A stretch of 64,000 nucleotides of DNA. Source: Nemertoderma westbladi (taxonomy: Eukaryota > Xenacoelomorpha > Nemertodermatida > Nemertodermatidae). This document shows, piece by piece, positions 1-11,099 of the stretch (its first letter is position 1; every line of letters starts with the position of its first letter). The stretch spans positions 16,011-80,010 of the forward strand of contig JAUCBJ010007050.1 in NCBI GenBank assembly GCA_032718475.1, read 5' to 3'. The position numbers and the translations under genes are program-made. The notes beneath the pieces were generated by a model. It searched no databases, was not told the DNA's origin, and saw nothing but the letters and a program-made list of their open reading frames with translations.

Positions 1-560
1 CTGACAGACAGTCTGGATAGGGTCAAAAGTGAAAACTGACAGCGGAAATGAAATCCTTGACCAGGAAAACCCCCATAGAGAGAAATTAGCAAATGTGATT
101 TCTTATATTTTTGATGGACAGACAGACAGACAGACATACCCCGACAGACAGTCTGGATAGGGTCACAAGTGAAAAATGACAGCGGGAATGAAATCCTTGA
201 CCAGGAAAACCCCCATAGAGAGAATTTTAATTAACTAATGTAATTCCTTATAATTTTGACAGACATACTGACCGACAGACAGACCGACAGACAGTATGGA
301 TAGGATCAAAAGTGAAAACTAACAGCGGAAATGAAATCCTTGACCAGGAAAACCCCCATAGCGACAATTTTAATTAGCTAATGTGATTCCTTATACTTTT
401 GATGGACAGACTGACAGACAGACCGACAGACAGTCTGGATAGGGTCAAAAGTGAAAACTGACAGCGGAAATGAAATCCTTGACAAAGAAAACCCCCATAG
501 CGAGAATGTTAGTAGATTTTATTATTTCTAAAGTCTTGACAGACAAACTGACAGAAAAAC
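1..560. repeat. ~140-bp minisatellite, about 4 copies
   Basis: The core CTGGATAGGGTC recurs at about 13, 153, 295 (as TATGGATAGG) and 435, giving a period of 140-142 bp. Each unit has a conserved segment (AGTGAAAACTGACAGCGG, then AAATCCTTGACCAGGAAAAC) followed by a variable run of GACA/CAGA tetranucleotides. The array is cut by the window start, so its full length is unknown. No coding potential is visible. Confidence 0.9.
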
Positions 561-785
561 TGTCAGACTTCAGAAATTCATGAATTAGGGTAGGGCACTT
601 GGGGGTTTGAATAATTTCCAGTTAGGTACCGAAAGGGTTAATACACAATGGACACCTAGACTCCATTCTAGATTCGTTTTTTTTTATTTTCTTTGCCCTG
701 AAGGGACAATAGGCTTAGTGTTGAGGCATCTTGTATATGATGCATTATCCTTCCATGTCTATATATCTAAAACTTTAAAGGTAAT

Positions 786-1037
786 TGACCTTTAAAGGTA
801 TTTCTTATGAATTGGGTAACCTCCACGCCAAACATATATTATATTTAAAACGCAAATTTTCTGCTAATGCCTGCCAGTCATCAATTATTTTATTATTAAA
901 TTAATTATTTTATCATTTATTTTATTTCAATTTATTGACCTTTAAAGGTATTTCTTACAAATTGGGTTGCCTCCATACCTAAAATATATTATATTTAAAA
1001 CACCAATTTTTCTGTTAATGACTGCCTGTGATCAATC
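786..1037. repeat. ~149-bp direct repeat pair
   Basis: Two copies begin with ATTGACCTTTAAAGGTATT at about 786 and 935. They stay similar through a conserved TATATTATATTTAAAAC block and diverge after about 100 bp. The core ACCTTTAAAGGT is a 12-bp palindrome. No gene is seen. Confidence 0.75.
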
Positions 1038-1885
1038 CTCTGTGGACCTTTGGGTTGTGGTGTAGATGTTAGTGGATGTTAGCGGATCCAATTCGCTGCA
1101 CTACCAAGCGGAAAATGGGGAAAGTGGCGTTTTACCAATTATCCTTGGGTATGCGATATTAGCAATAATACCGCAAACCAACGCACCAATGTATATTATC
1201 ATTGCCACACAGAGAGAGAGTTAATAAGGCACAAGCCATCTTAGGGGATGAGCACGTGTACCTTGAACAGGAGAGAAAAGGGATTGGCACTAGGAAATAG
1301 GAAAGTAGCCAATCATGGGGCAGAAAGCCACTTGATTGGTATGCATCCGCTGGCTAGGCCAATGTAGGTAGAAGTTTATTGTTGACAGTATTGACAATTC
1401 AGAGTGGCTAAAAATAAAAATAAACGAAAGTGTTATCCCTCCACCCATAACCCCTGATCAACCTGAAACAGCAAAATTCTGCCAACTAGATGGCAAAGCA
1501 GCATTTACTGGTCGACGCAAATTAGAGTATGAAGACTCCTCTGATGAGTTGAGTGCGATGCATGCGATGAGTTCACGAAATGAAATTGTCATACAGTACA
1601 TCTGCTTTGATGGCTGCAACATCTTCATCATTGCGTGCCGATGGGAAAACTCGAGCTTCTTCCATAGTGAATTCTGTTGTTGGTGATGATGACAGTGAAT
1701 ATACCTCCAAAGCTATCAATAGTGTTTTGGCAATTTTTCTAGATGCTTGACTTACCAAAGCAACATATCAACTTTTTCGTGCACATGCTTTAGGTAACAA
1801 TGCAAACTTATATCCCCCTTACCATCATATATATTAATTAAATTATTAATAATAAAATTAGCAACAAATGATTCTGGTCAAATAA
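1038..1885. other. intergenic, nothing recognised
   Basis: Unremarkable moderately AT-rich sequence. A 61-codon open frame on the minus strand (1573-1758) has no motif or supporting context and I do not call it a gene. Confidence 0.5.
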
Positions 1886-3325
1886 GGTTCTAGAATACCG
1901 CATAATACTACCAGTGCGGCATACACTACAACTGGTAATCAACTGGAACGGAATGGTAGTAAAATAAATAAATTGGGGATTTATTTTAAATTATTATTGA
2001 GTGATATGAACTAATGTTCCAGAATACTACAGGTTCCAGATTATTACCAGCGCGGCATACACTACAACTGGTAATAAACTGTAATGGAATGGTAGTAAAA
2101 TAAATAAATTGGGGAATTATTTGAAATGATTATTGAGTGATATGAACTAATGTTCCAGAATACTACAGGTTCCAGATTATTACCAGCGCGGCATACACTA
2201 CAACTGGTAATAAAGTGGAGCGAAATTGTAGTAAAATAAATAAATTGGGGATTTATTTTAAATGATTATTGAGTGATATGAACTAATGTTCCAGAATACT
2301 ACAGGTTCCAGATTATTACCAGCGCGGCATACACTACAACTGGTAATAAAGTTGAGCGAAATGGTAGTAAAATAAATAAATTGGGGATTTATTTGAAATG
2401 ATTATTGAGTGATATGAACTAATGTTCCAGAATACTACAGGTTCCAGATTATTACCAGCGCGGCATACACTACAACTGGTAATAAACTGGAACGGAATGG
2501 TAGTAAAATAAATTACTTTGGGATTTATTTGACATGATTATTGGGTGATATGAACTAATGTTCCAGAATACTACAGGTTCCAGATTATTACCAGCGCGGC
2601 ATACACTACAACTGGTAATAAAGTGGAGCGAAATGGTAGTAAAATAAATAAATTGGGGATTTATTTTAAATGATTATTGAGTGATATGAACTAATGTTCC
2701 AGAATACTACAGGTTCCAGATTATTACCAGCGCGGCATACACTACAACTGGTAATAAACTGGAACGGAATGGTAGTAAAATAAATGACTTTGGGATTTAT
2801 TTGACATGATTATTGGGTGATATGAACTAATGTTCCAGAATACTACAGGTTCCAGATTATTACCAGCGCGGCATACACTACAACTGGTAATAAAGTGGAT
2901 CGAAATGGTAGTAAAATAAATTACTTTGGGATTTATTTGAAATGATTATTGAGTGATATGAACTATTGTTCCAGAATACTACAGGTTCCAGATTATTACC
3001 AGCGCGGCATACACTACAACTGGTAATAAAGTGAAGCGAAATGGTAGTAAAATAAATTACTTTGGGATTTATTTGAAATGATTATTGAGTGATATGAACT
3101 ATTGTTCCAGAATACTACAGGTTCCAGATTATTACCAGCGCGGCATACATTACAACTGGTAATAAACTGTAATGGAATGGTAGTAAAATAAATTACTTGG
3201 GGATTTATTTGAAATGATTATTGAGTGATATGAACTAATGTTCCAGAATACTACAGGTTCCAGATTATTACCAGCGCGGCATACACTACACCTGGTAATA
3301 AACTGAAACGGAATGATGGTAGTGA
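1886..3325. repeat. 136-bp satellite array, about 10.5 copies
   Basis: The motif AGGTTCCAGATTATTACC starts at 2031, 2167, 2303, 2439, 2575, 2711, 2847, 2983, 3119 and 3255: ten starts at exactly 136 bp. A degenerate first copy starts near 1895. Units differ mainly by substitution (for example ACTGGAACGG against AGTGGAGCGA), and two sub-variants (AAATTGGGG and ACTTTGGG) are interspersed. The array stops about 30 bp before the last codons of the minus-strand Helitron-like element. Confidence 0.97.
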
Positions 3326-3354
3326 ATTACATTTCTTGTCGTAATTCCTTCCAA

Positions 3355-5180
3355 TTAAAATACTTTTATTACTCGCAAATTAAATATTAATTCATGGATT
3401 ACAGTTTGGATGAGTAGAAATACATCGTTTGCATTCATGCGCGGATTGAGTCTAAAGTTGATGGCACCCAATAAATCTCGACGCATTTGTATATTCCCTT
3501 GCTCGTCCCCATTGCCAGGGAAACCCATTACAAAGGCAAATGGTTGCCATGGATGGAGGTTTGTATTGTTCGTTACTACAGTTCCTCGTCCAGTGCGGTG
3601 ATCTTCAAGGGCTCTCTTTAAATGGGCGGTCTCACCAATTAAATAAACCTCGGGGTATGGAAAACTAATTAAAATGTAAACAAACCCAATAGAGTCGTCG
3701 GGGATTTGAATATCACGGTAGAACGTAGTGCGTTGAGATGGTCTGGGCTGTTCTAGAACAGTGGATAAACCACTGCCAGCAGGGTAATCTCGCAATACGT
3801 TCATTTTTTCTAAACACTCCGAGATATATTTCAGGAATGTCGACTTTTGTCGTAATATAATTTTAATATATTTCATCGTATCTTGCCTACTTCCAATAAA
3901 GTACAAGCAATGAAGTCGACAGACTCTGGAGATTATCACCAGCAGTTGGGATTTCAACCAAAGGTTGTACATGGATCTCTCAGGACCAAGTTGTGTTGCT
4001 AAGAGGAGGATTATAAGTCAAATTATTCGATGGACTGTGACGGCAGCAATATGCTGGACAGGCCACTGCTCACGGCGAGCTTTCTGGACATTTGGTCCAA
4101 CTTCCACCTCCTCTGAAATCCGTTTACTGAAGCGGACCAACGCATATTGGGCGATATTTGTAAGGTCAACAGCAGCAACACCAACCGGTACTAACCTACA
4201 CAAAAGTTTCGGTTCTGTGGCAGTGGGGAGTGCTTCAATCACTACGAGCTGACCCTGTGAGAACGTTTGGCCACTCACATTACCATTGAAAGTAACACGC
4301 ATTACGGCTCCAACTGGAATGAGGAGGGACCGTGCTTCCCTCACAGCATTGTCCAATAATGTGGAGACCCGGTCTGTGGCCTTTAACCAGGCACCAACAT
4401 GGCTCTCCATCTCGTCGTTAGACGTATATGTCTCACATACAAGTCCAGGTTGTTGGCGAAGTGACTGCAGGTAATTCGCGGTTGCTTCACGTTCAGCCTC
4501 TAGCTTTCCAACAACCCTTGTGGAGCCAGCTGGAACGTCGTCCCAAGAATCAACAAAGTGAGCCCTGGTGGAAATGAGCTCAATGGCTCGATCTTCTTCA
4601 AGTTCGAAGATCTCATGGGATCGAAGTATCTGGATTACTTCCTGGAGTTCAGGATCTGCGGCTGAGCGGACATAAGATTTAAGTAAAATTACTTTGTACA
4701 AGGTGAGGAACTGAGGGGAGAGCCAAAATAGTGAACCGCGAACTGGAGGGAGTTGCTCGCTGTCTCCAGAACAGATTACAAGTTTTCCACCGAATGGGAT
4801 TTTAGTCTTTGTAATAGTTTTCAGAATTTGGTCAAGAGTGGAAATCCATTCTGATGGAAATAGACCAATTTCATCTATTAAAATGACATCCAGGCGGTTT
4901 AGTATCGCGTATTTCTTACTTTTCACAAGAGTGAGAAGGCAGTCTTCTGATAAAGTTTTAACCTGCATGGTTTTGTCAGATTTACTCCCACTAAGGCCGA
5001 TCATAGAGTGGAAGTGTACCCCACCAAGTTCTCTCGCTTTATTGCTAGTTATTGCCGTTACAGCCAGATGCAACCCTCGAGAAATGGCATAAGCTCCAAC
5101 TTGGAGCATTATTTGTGTCTTACCGACCGACACCAGGAGGACCAACAAAAACGAGAGGCTTGACAAAATTGCTTTGAGGA
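3355..5180 (-). pseudogene. Pif1-like helicase with C-terminal GIY-YIG nuclease domain
   Basis: This is the 3' end of the Helitron-like protein. Walker A reads GPPGVG then GKTQIML, Walker B is LIDEIGL, and the helicase motif GDSEQLPP follows. After TVHRII comes one in-frame TGA (4018-4020). The same frame then continues with helicase C-terminal features (LVIISRVCRLHCLYFIG) and a GIY-YIG-like domain: GFVYIL, YLIGET, LKRALEDHRTGRGT and LHPWQPFAFVMGF. This is the order of the short URI/Slx1-type GIY-YIG fold, with candidate catalytic Tyr and Arg and a Glu or Asp in GNGDEQGN. Walker A is split by a 4-bp duplication (CGGTCGGT on the coding strand, plus-strand 5122-5130). A helicase-nuclease fusion is inferred, because one stop lies between the two domains. 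Confidence 0.8.
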
Positions 5181-5255
5181 TCGCGGTACTTATTTATGCC
5201 GTCAATTCCAATACGTAGAGCATCAGTTTGTTCGTGATACGATACATCTGATTGG

Positions 5256-5977
5256 TCATGGTGGCGGGATAGATAATAAATCAGAGGGAACATCACGGGT
5301 AATAGTGTCGATACCTGGAGGAATGTCGATATTTTTCTCACGTAGAGCAACTATAAATGAGTCCTTGGCCTTCCTCTCATAGGTTATTACCTCTGCGGTC
5401 TCCCTCTGTCGGAACAGACACTCCTGGGCCAAGGGCAGACTACTGTACTCGAGGGAGTTGCTTAGCAACAACGCCTTGAGGACTCTGTCTGCGGCTTCGA
5501 ACATCTTATTAAACTGTCTATGCGATATAGCGTTGTGGTATCCATCTCATCCAAATAGGAATATGGATGAAATCGGAATATGTTGTTATAATCGTCTTGG
5601 GTTATACAACAGGAGTCAGGGTTGAGTTTACTGTACTCAAAACTATCAACATAGTTAACTTTATATAAATCCTGTTCGGTTTCGAACTCACCTAGGGATA
5701 GTAAGAGGTGTTGGAGAAATTTATCTGTAGAGAAAGGCGTGATAGAGGTGAAAACAATGATTGCGGGTTTGGTTTGTGATTTATTTACGAATCGTTGAAT
5801 GTGTGGGCGACTGTTCTGTAGTATAGGATCTAAAACTTCGTCTAGTAACTCAGCAGCTAGAGGGACTCTGTTGTTAGCTTGGATTTGAAGGTGTTCGGCT
5901 GCCTTCACAACACCAGACGCTCGTAGTTTAACTTTATTGCCCAGTCCATTTATCCATTCCGACTCTCCAAACTCCAA
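5256..5977 (-). pseudogene. Helitron-like Rep-helicase linker
   Basis: Two overlapping minus-strand frames (5977-5462 and 5504-5256) cover the region between the Rep and helicase domains. The stretch FLQHLLLSLGEFETEQDL is the kind of conserved linker seen just before the helicase in Helitron proteins (a match made from memory of the family). The following frame leads through NFVKPLVFVGPPGVG into Walker A. A frameshift lies at about 5490. No independent function is implied; this is part of the RepHel protein. Confidence 0.65.
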
Positions 5978-6123
5978 TGAAATTTTATGATCTTTATTCT
6001 ATTCAGAAGTGAAACATTTATGGTAGATTTCAAGAGACTGGAAAGTATTTCGTAATTCTGGTGGTCTTAGGTTAAACTTAGTTATGTATTCTGCGCAATA
6101 TGAGCTCTTTATATAATCTTTGA

Positions 6124-7634
6124 TCAGCAGTTCTTGTGAAGCTGTAAACTGTCGGCCAGTGGTAGTGCAGCTCGCTCAACTACAGGTTTGAGTTGGTCAT
6201 TGTTTATTATTATTCTTTGACTCTTCTGGATTGGATATTTGTGAAGAAATCCACATAGGTTTTCTGGAATGACACTTTGAATATGGAGGAATTGGACATT
6301 GGTGTTAAAGTAACCCAGATTAAGGCAATGGAAGACTAGTTCAGGTACCCCAATATTTCTAGTGGTGAATCCTTTGTCCTTGGTTGACCATCCATCCATC
6401 CATCCCGTACCAAGGTCTCGAAATCAGTGTTGAATGAGTCATGGAATAAACTTTTTGACTGGCAGCAGACTCGGCTGAGTGTCTCCGACTTGTCCTCCGG
6501 GTATAATGTTATTCCCATGTGGATGTGGGGTTTATTGCCGAGGGCGTTCTGATCCTGGAACTCATACCGCCAGAAATAATTACGAACATGCCCTATTGGG
6601 CGCTGCGGACTGTCCATGATCCATTTCATGACATGAGTCACGGTGCGATGCCAGGCACGAAGTAACAGGACAAACTGGCCCTCCAGTTGTTCTGCACACT
6701 CCGTGGGGGTGGCGACAGCGCACCTGTCAACGATGGCATTGTAGAGGGGAGCGACACCAGGAGTCTCGGAATCGTTACAAGTTAATGTTACGAAGTAATC
6801 CCAGGCTCCATCCTTGGTTAGGGCTGCAAGTTCATTCAATTTACGATGGGAGTCAATCTCATCGAAGTTGAGCTTGCTCTCTGGGAAGGAGTATCCGATT
6901 TCTTTGGGTTCAACCATGAACTCCAACCCCCGTTTTAAAACCAATGTTGGAGAATTTACTGCTAGTTGTTTGTTCAACAGAGTTGAAAAGGCCAAGGATA
7001 TATATGACAACGTAGTGGATGTTGGAATGGTGTTGTCCCTAAGTCGAATGGATAGGTGGTCTTCCAGACTGGCCAGACCTCTTTTGGTGTCCGTTCTACC
7101 ACTGTACATGATGGATGGCATTGCTCCAACAATGGAATTAAATTTGGAGCAGTAGAAAAGTGTTGGATATAAGATACCATCAGGATATGTAAGAGGTACA
7201 GTTCCATCATGGCTGAGGGAGATGATGTGGTGCATCAGTCTATTAAAGGAGGCGTTATTTGGGGGTTGGTGACGCCGACGGAGCACACCAAGTTCATTGT
7301 TGAGGAGTAGATGGATGTGGGAGGAACGATTTACATCATAGATGGGGATTCGATCCATCCTTGCTAATAGAGTTCCGTGGTCTCTATCAGCATCCATTAT
7401 CTCATTACACCCGAGAACCCCCATACTAAAATCTATGTTCTCAAAGTCCCTCTCTGGGTCGTCTTCAATGTCCTCATCGAGGAATATATGCAATGGATAC
7501 TCATCCGTGACTGGTAACTCTCTATCAGCAATGTTGCCATCGGGAATAACGTCGTCAACATGGGGAGTTGTATTACGTTGCACATGGACATTCTGCCCCT
7601 TCTTAAGTGTTTCCTTCCCGTGTTTAAAACACAA
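6124..7634 (-). pseudogene. Helitron-like Rep (HUH) domain
   Basis: Rep nicks DNA and starts rolling-circle transfer in Helitrons. A 432-codon open frame (7634-6336) contains FVTLTCND at about residue 280 (Rep motif 1) and KPHIHMGITLYP at about residue 367 (motif 2, the metal-binding H-x-H of HUH nucleases). The frame breaks at a short (ATCC)4 run (plus-strand about 6388-6404) and continues in another frame to 6124, ending near LQLHKNC. I could not locate the catalytic tyrosine motif, which may be in the broken part. Upstream, RMDRIPIYDVN and a long variable region resemble the N-terminal Helitron-like domain. Confidence 0.8.
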
Positions 7635-8800
7635 ACCTGTACGGCAGTGTACAAAGGGAAGACCCCAAGGACAGCGCCATCTCGCAGAGAGACTCGTTTG
7701 AGAGGTGCTGGTGTGTCAGAAGACAGTCTCTGTGGGAGGAGCATCGCATAGTAGATTGGCCAGCAAAATGGGACAGTAGAGAGCTTGAAAGATTGTGATC
7801 CACCTTCTTTACAAATATTAATAATTCGAAATGTTTGAAGGTGGAATTCGTTGAAATTTCGAGATTAGTAATTTCCTTGGCCTTGCTGTCCTGGAAGGAA
7901 TAGTTGTCGTTCCATCGAAATACCGTTGCAGATGCAGTTGCTATAGCCTGAAGATAGTAGAGGTCATTGTGAAGAATAACACTCTGATTTTGTGGAGGTA
8001 TCAAAGGGCATTCCAGAACACCTCCAAGAAATCGCCATGTTCCATTACGAATAAACAATTAAATAGGGTCCCCATTGGAGTTGTTCAATTCCTGCCGAAT
8101 GGAGATCCCAGGGATGGTGGCTAGAACTGTAGCGCTTTCTGTTAAAATGGAGACTTGTGCATGGACATCTGTTACATCGTGTAAGGTCTCCTCGAGTTGA
8201 TTTTTAAATGAGTACCTCACTTTATTTAGTGCAGAATACACGTTTGCGGTTTGCGGTCCCCAGTTTGCGGTCTAAGACGAGACTCGGTGCCACTTCCCAA
8301 GAAAGTAATGTCGACCGAATCAACCAATCCTCCCATGTACCTTGTGCCAGATGAGGTTTCGGTTTAAACCAGGAGAAACTGGGGATCCACAAATGTAGAA
8401 AGTGGTGTAACTGTAGGAGGTTTCCCTCATCTATGAACTCCCCACAACCCATAGGGCACCGATGGCATAGCAGGGGAATTTGTTGAGGGCGTTTATGATC
8501 CGGCCATCCTTTAAACTCCCAACCTCGGTTGCAAACCATACCCTAGTTGACGTAATGTCATTAAAAGAGGGTGGGATATGGAGGTTTGCTCGGATCGATG
8601 GCGAATATCTATTTCCATTCCCTGAATGTTTGTGGAATAATCTTCCACACTGACCCTTCCGTGGCAGTGGTCACTAACGACCATAGATAGGCCGGTCCAC
8701 CATCACTCCACTTCGGATGAATTTAATTTGTTGTAAGGTAGGCCTTACATTGCCCACACAAAACGAATTCCCCACGACCACCACATTTCAATTCTCCAAA
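7624..8800 (-). pseudogene. cysteine-rich N-terminal segment of the Helitron-like protein
   Basis: Several broken minus-strand frames read through this segment. Features in order are a Cys cluster (KCGGRGEFVLCGQCKAYL), HPKWSDGGPAYLW, VWKIIPQTFREW, and a second cluster (LLCHRCPMGCGEFIDEG followed by HHFLHLWIP). At least two in-frame stops (TAA after LTTN, TAG after REWK) and three frame changes occur. The same segment recurs in the coding region at 30.2-33.9 kb, which supports it being a real conserved domain. It probably binds zinc, by inference from the C-x2-C spacing. Known Helitron proteins carry zinc-finger-like motifs ahead of Rep. Confidence 0.6.
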
Positions 8801-9228
8801 CTGTCGAGTAATATTCTTCCCACAAACGTCCTCAGTTGTACCTCCATCTTCTCCAGAGTTTGCCGAAGGCAGTTCTCACAACGCCCAACTGTTACAAAGT
8901 CCTGGCAATTGACCTCAGTGTCTGTCAATCCACCGTCGCTGTCTGATCCCTCCTCACTCGAGCTCCAACCGTCAATTTCCTCTTCCAACCTGTTGGTAAT
9001 GCCACCATCAGAAACAACACCAACATTAATGCGGTCATGCACTCCCTCACTGCTATTGGTTCCTCCAACGGGCTCCCTGGCAACATTAGACGGTCTGGGT
9101 GGAACTTCATTAATTGCATTTTGCAAAACAATAACTGCTGGGTTTGATGGTAACGGCAAGTATGTGTAGTGTCTAGACAACAGATTAATTTGTGTACGCC
9201 GTATAAGGGATACACAGTGCGGTCCCAA
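8788..9228 (-). pseudogene. acidic/serine-rich linker of the Helitron-like protein
   Basis: A 146-codon minus-strand frame between the OTU-like and cysteine-rich parts. It is rich in Glu, Asp and Ser (LEEEIDGWSSSEEGSDSDGG) and then enters a CENCLRQTLEKM segment. No catalytic motif is seen. It is read as part of the same polyprotein because of orientation and spacing (14 bp to the OTU frame, with a frame change). Confidence 0.5.
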
Positions 9229-9242
9229 ATCGTGTATGTACC

Positions 9243-9779
9243 CTAGAAATATTTCCCTCCCAGTATATCGGCCCCCATGTTAATTACCCCAGTACCCGAA
9301 TTGAAAATACGTATATGTAAATTTAGAATGTTAGACAAAATAGAAAGTGAAAATTGATCCCCCCACTCTAGCCCTGTACGTACCCTATCTATATAACTTT
9401 GGTATGTGTAACCCGCTGGCAAGATTGGTAATAAAAAGTCCCTGTATATATCCCCCCGAGCCCACAGTTGATTTGCGACCAACCCTCTGAGTTCTTGAAT
9501 GGAATAGAGTCGCCCGGTTTCCATAAAGATTGAGTGGCGTATCGTCAGGTACATACAGTCGCCGCCGCCTCCGCATTCGATCGCACCCCGGCCGATGGTG
9601 TTGGCGTACTGGACGGCGGCGACTGTACCCTGAGAATGAGTGGCGGTGACGTTTCTGTAACCGTGGATATATAGCGTTGGTGGTTTGTCTATCGGCACTT
9701 CTATTCCCGCAGGAATCGCCAATGGACCTGAAACAATATATTTAATATATAGATATGAATGATTTCTGCGGCCCGACAT
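9243..9779 (-). CDS. OTU-like cysteine protease domain (Helitron-like element)
   Basis: A 178-codon frame begins with ATG at 9779. The motif GGGGDCMYLTIRHSIF at about residues 71-86 matches the OTU active-site box (Asp-x-Cys followed by an aromatic residue and a helix). The partner His would lie near the C-terminus in a further segment, and the frame ends (GGKYF) before a clear His motif. OTU enzymes remove ubiquitin or act as proteases; in Helentrons the domain is thought to be part of the transposase polyprotein. The last residues before the frame break (LNLHIRIFNSGTG) fit the core OTU strand. Truncation relative to a normal domain is likely. Confidence 0.7.
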   Translation of the reverse strand: MSGRRNHSYLYIKYIVSGPLAIPAGIEVPIDKPPTLYIHGYRNVTATHSQGTVAAVQYANTIGRGAIECGGGGDCMYLTIRHSIFMETGRLYSIQELRGLVANQLWARGDIYRDFLLPILPAGYTYQSYIDRVRTGLEWGDQFSLSILSNILNLHIRIFNSGTGVINMGADILGGKYF

Positions 9780-10382
9780 AATTTTAATATTCTGTAATAT
9801 AATTTGTTTAACTAATTTTTCATTTCATCAGAATACACCGCCACTGTAACCCCCCCCATTCCCTAATTGTTTTAAATTAAACGACTAATCACAAATTTCA
9901 AAACCACTAAACACATCATTATGGTGCTTGCGGCCAATTTGAGCCATTAACTCGTTACCTTTTACTACTACTATTTCGAATGAACTCGGATAATTAACTC
10001 GTTACGACTGTTATAAAAAAAACTTACTGTTAATACAACAGTAAACAATGTGACCAAGATCCTAGAAGACTAGTTTACAGCAAGAAACGATATATTCATA
10101 TTGTACTAAGCTCTATTTAAACATATAACATCCTCACAATTAATTTTTTTATCACTAAAATAAATCATTCTTCAACTGTTTTTATTACGTTTTTTCACTA
10201 AATTTAATCGTTCATAATTATTCAAAGAACCGGTACATTTTGTTGGTTATAAAAGCATACCTCTGTCAGGCCCGTGATGCACTGGTAAGTTGTATGTCAT
10301 AAGTCGAAATAAATTATGGAACACATTGGTTTCAATGGGAGCATCTCCATTGGTATGCCATAAGTCATAAGGCGTTTGTTGT
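9780..10382. other. AT-rich, no gene; possible 27-bp LINE tail at 9964-9990
   Basis: Mostly low-complexity AT-rich DNA. The 27 bp starting ACTACTACTA and ending GAACTCGGA (about 9964-9990) match the LINE 3' end at about 57,744-57,770 at 24 positions. This could be a minimal 3' remnant of the same family or chance. Nothing else is recognised. Confidence 0.35.
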
Positions 10383-10515
10383 AAGCATTTGGTCCAGGAC
10401 AATTCGGTCCAGGACAATTCGGTCCAGGACAATTCGGTCCTGGACAATTCGGTACCATTAATATGCATGTTTTGGGACCGAATTGTCCTAGTCAGTATCC
10501 GGACAATTCGGCCCC
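10383..10515. repeat. 15-bp minisatellite (GGTCCAGGACAATTC)
   Basis: Four near-perfect 15-bp units occupy about 10,390-10,452. After an interruption, inverted and degenerate units (GACCGAATTGTCC and GGACAATTCGG) run to 10,515. The inverted half could fold back on the direct half. Confidence 0.85.
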
Positions 10516-10576
10516 GGACAAATAATATAATGTAGAATCATCAATCAATCAACCAATGAATCAATAATTGTACCAC

Positions 10577-10775
10577 CACTCTCCCTGACCACCACCTTCA
10601 GCTGCGCCTCCCTGACTGCCACCTCCAGCTGCGCCTCCCTGACCACCACCTCCAGCTGCGCCTCTCTGACCACCACTTCCAGCTGCGCCTCCATGACTGC
10701 CACCTCCAGCCGCGTCTCCCTGACCATCACCCCCAGCTGTGCCTCCCTGACTGCCACCTCCAGCCGCGCCGAAAC
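10577..10775. repeat. 27-bp minisatellite, about 7 copies
   Basis: The unit CTGCGCCTCCCTGACCACCA plus CCTCCAG repeats about seven times. Since 27 is a multiple of three, a minus-strand frame of 105 codons (10,862-10,545) stays open and reads as nine-residue repeats of the REAQLEVAV type. I treat the open frame as a by-product of the array. Confidence 0.85.
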
Positions 10776-11099
10776 ATTATATCCTCTTATCAGCAGCACA
10801 CGAACTACTGGAGCTGCAATTTGTAACTGCAGATGGCGCCACTGGATAATGATGTTACCCACGGGAGTTGCTTATTAAATATGGACAACGGGTAGCGATG
10901 GCTGCTCGCTATCCGCACCATAGCCAGCTTTACCCAGCCAATGACATACCAGCCGCTGGTAACATTAATATTGTCGATGAAATTCGAAACAAAGTCATCG
11001 AGTTCGTCCACATCAGCAGCCAGTAACTCGCCTGGATCATGAACGAACTCATTGCGGTCAACATGTAACTCGTCAGCATGGGAAAGACCTTACGGTTGG

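Larger units (their letters stand above)
3355..9779 (-). mobile_element. decayed Helitron-like element (Helentron type)
   Basis: On the minus strand, in coding order: an OTU-like protease (9779-9243), an acidic linker (9228-8788), a cysteine-rich segment (8800-7624), a HUH Rep domain (7634-6336), a Rep-helicase linker (5977-5256), a Pif1-like superfamily-1 helicase (from about 5180) and a GIY-YIG-type domain (to 3355). Rep plus helicase defines Helitrons, rolling-circle DNA transposons. The OTU domain is known mainly from the Helentron/Helitron2 branch. The frame changes at least seven times and carries several in-frame stops, so the copy is dead as read. I could not fix the DNA termini: no clear 5' TC or 3' CTRR hairpin was seen, and the coordinates are those of the coding region. 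Confidence 0.85.

Noticed and set aside
1886-3325. CRISPR-like array
   Set aside because: The full 136-bp unit repeats with no unique spacers; it is a satellite in a eukaryotic context.
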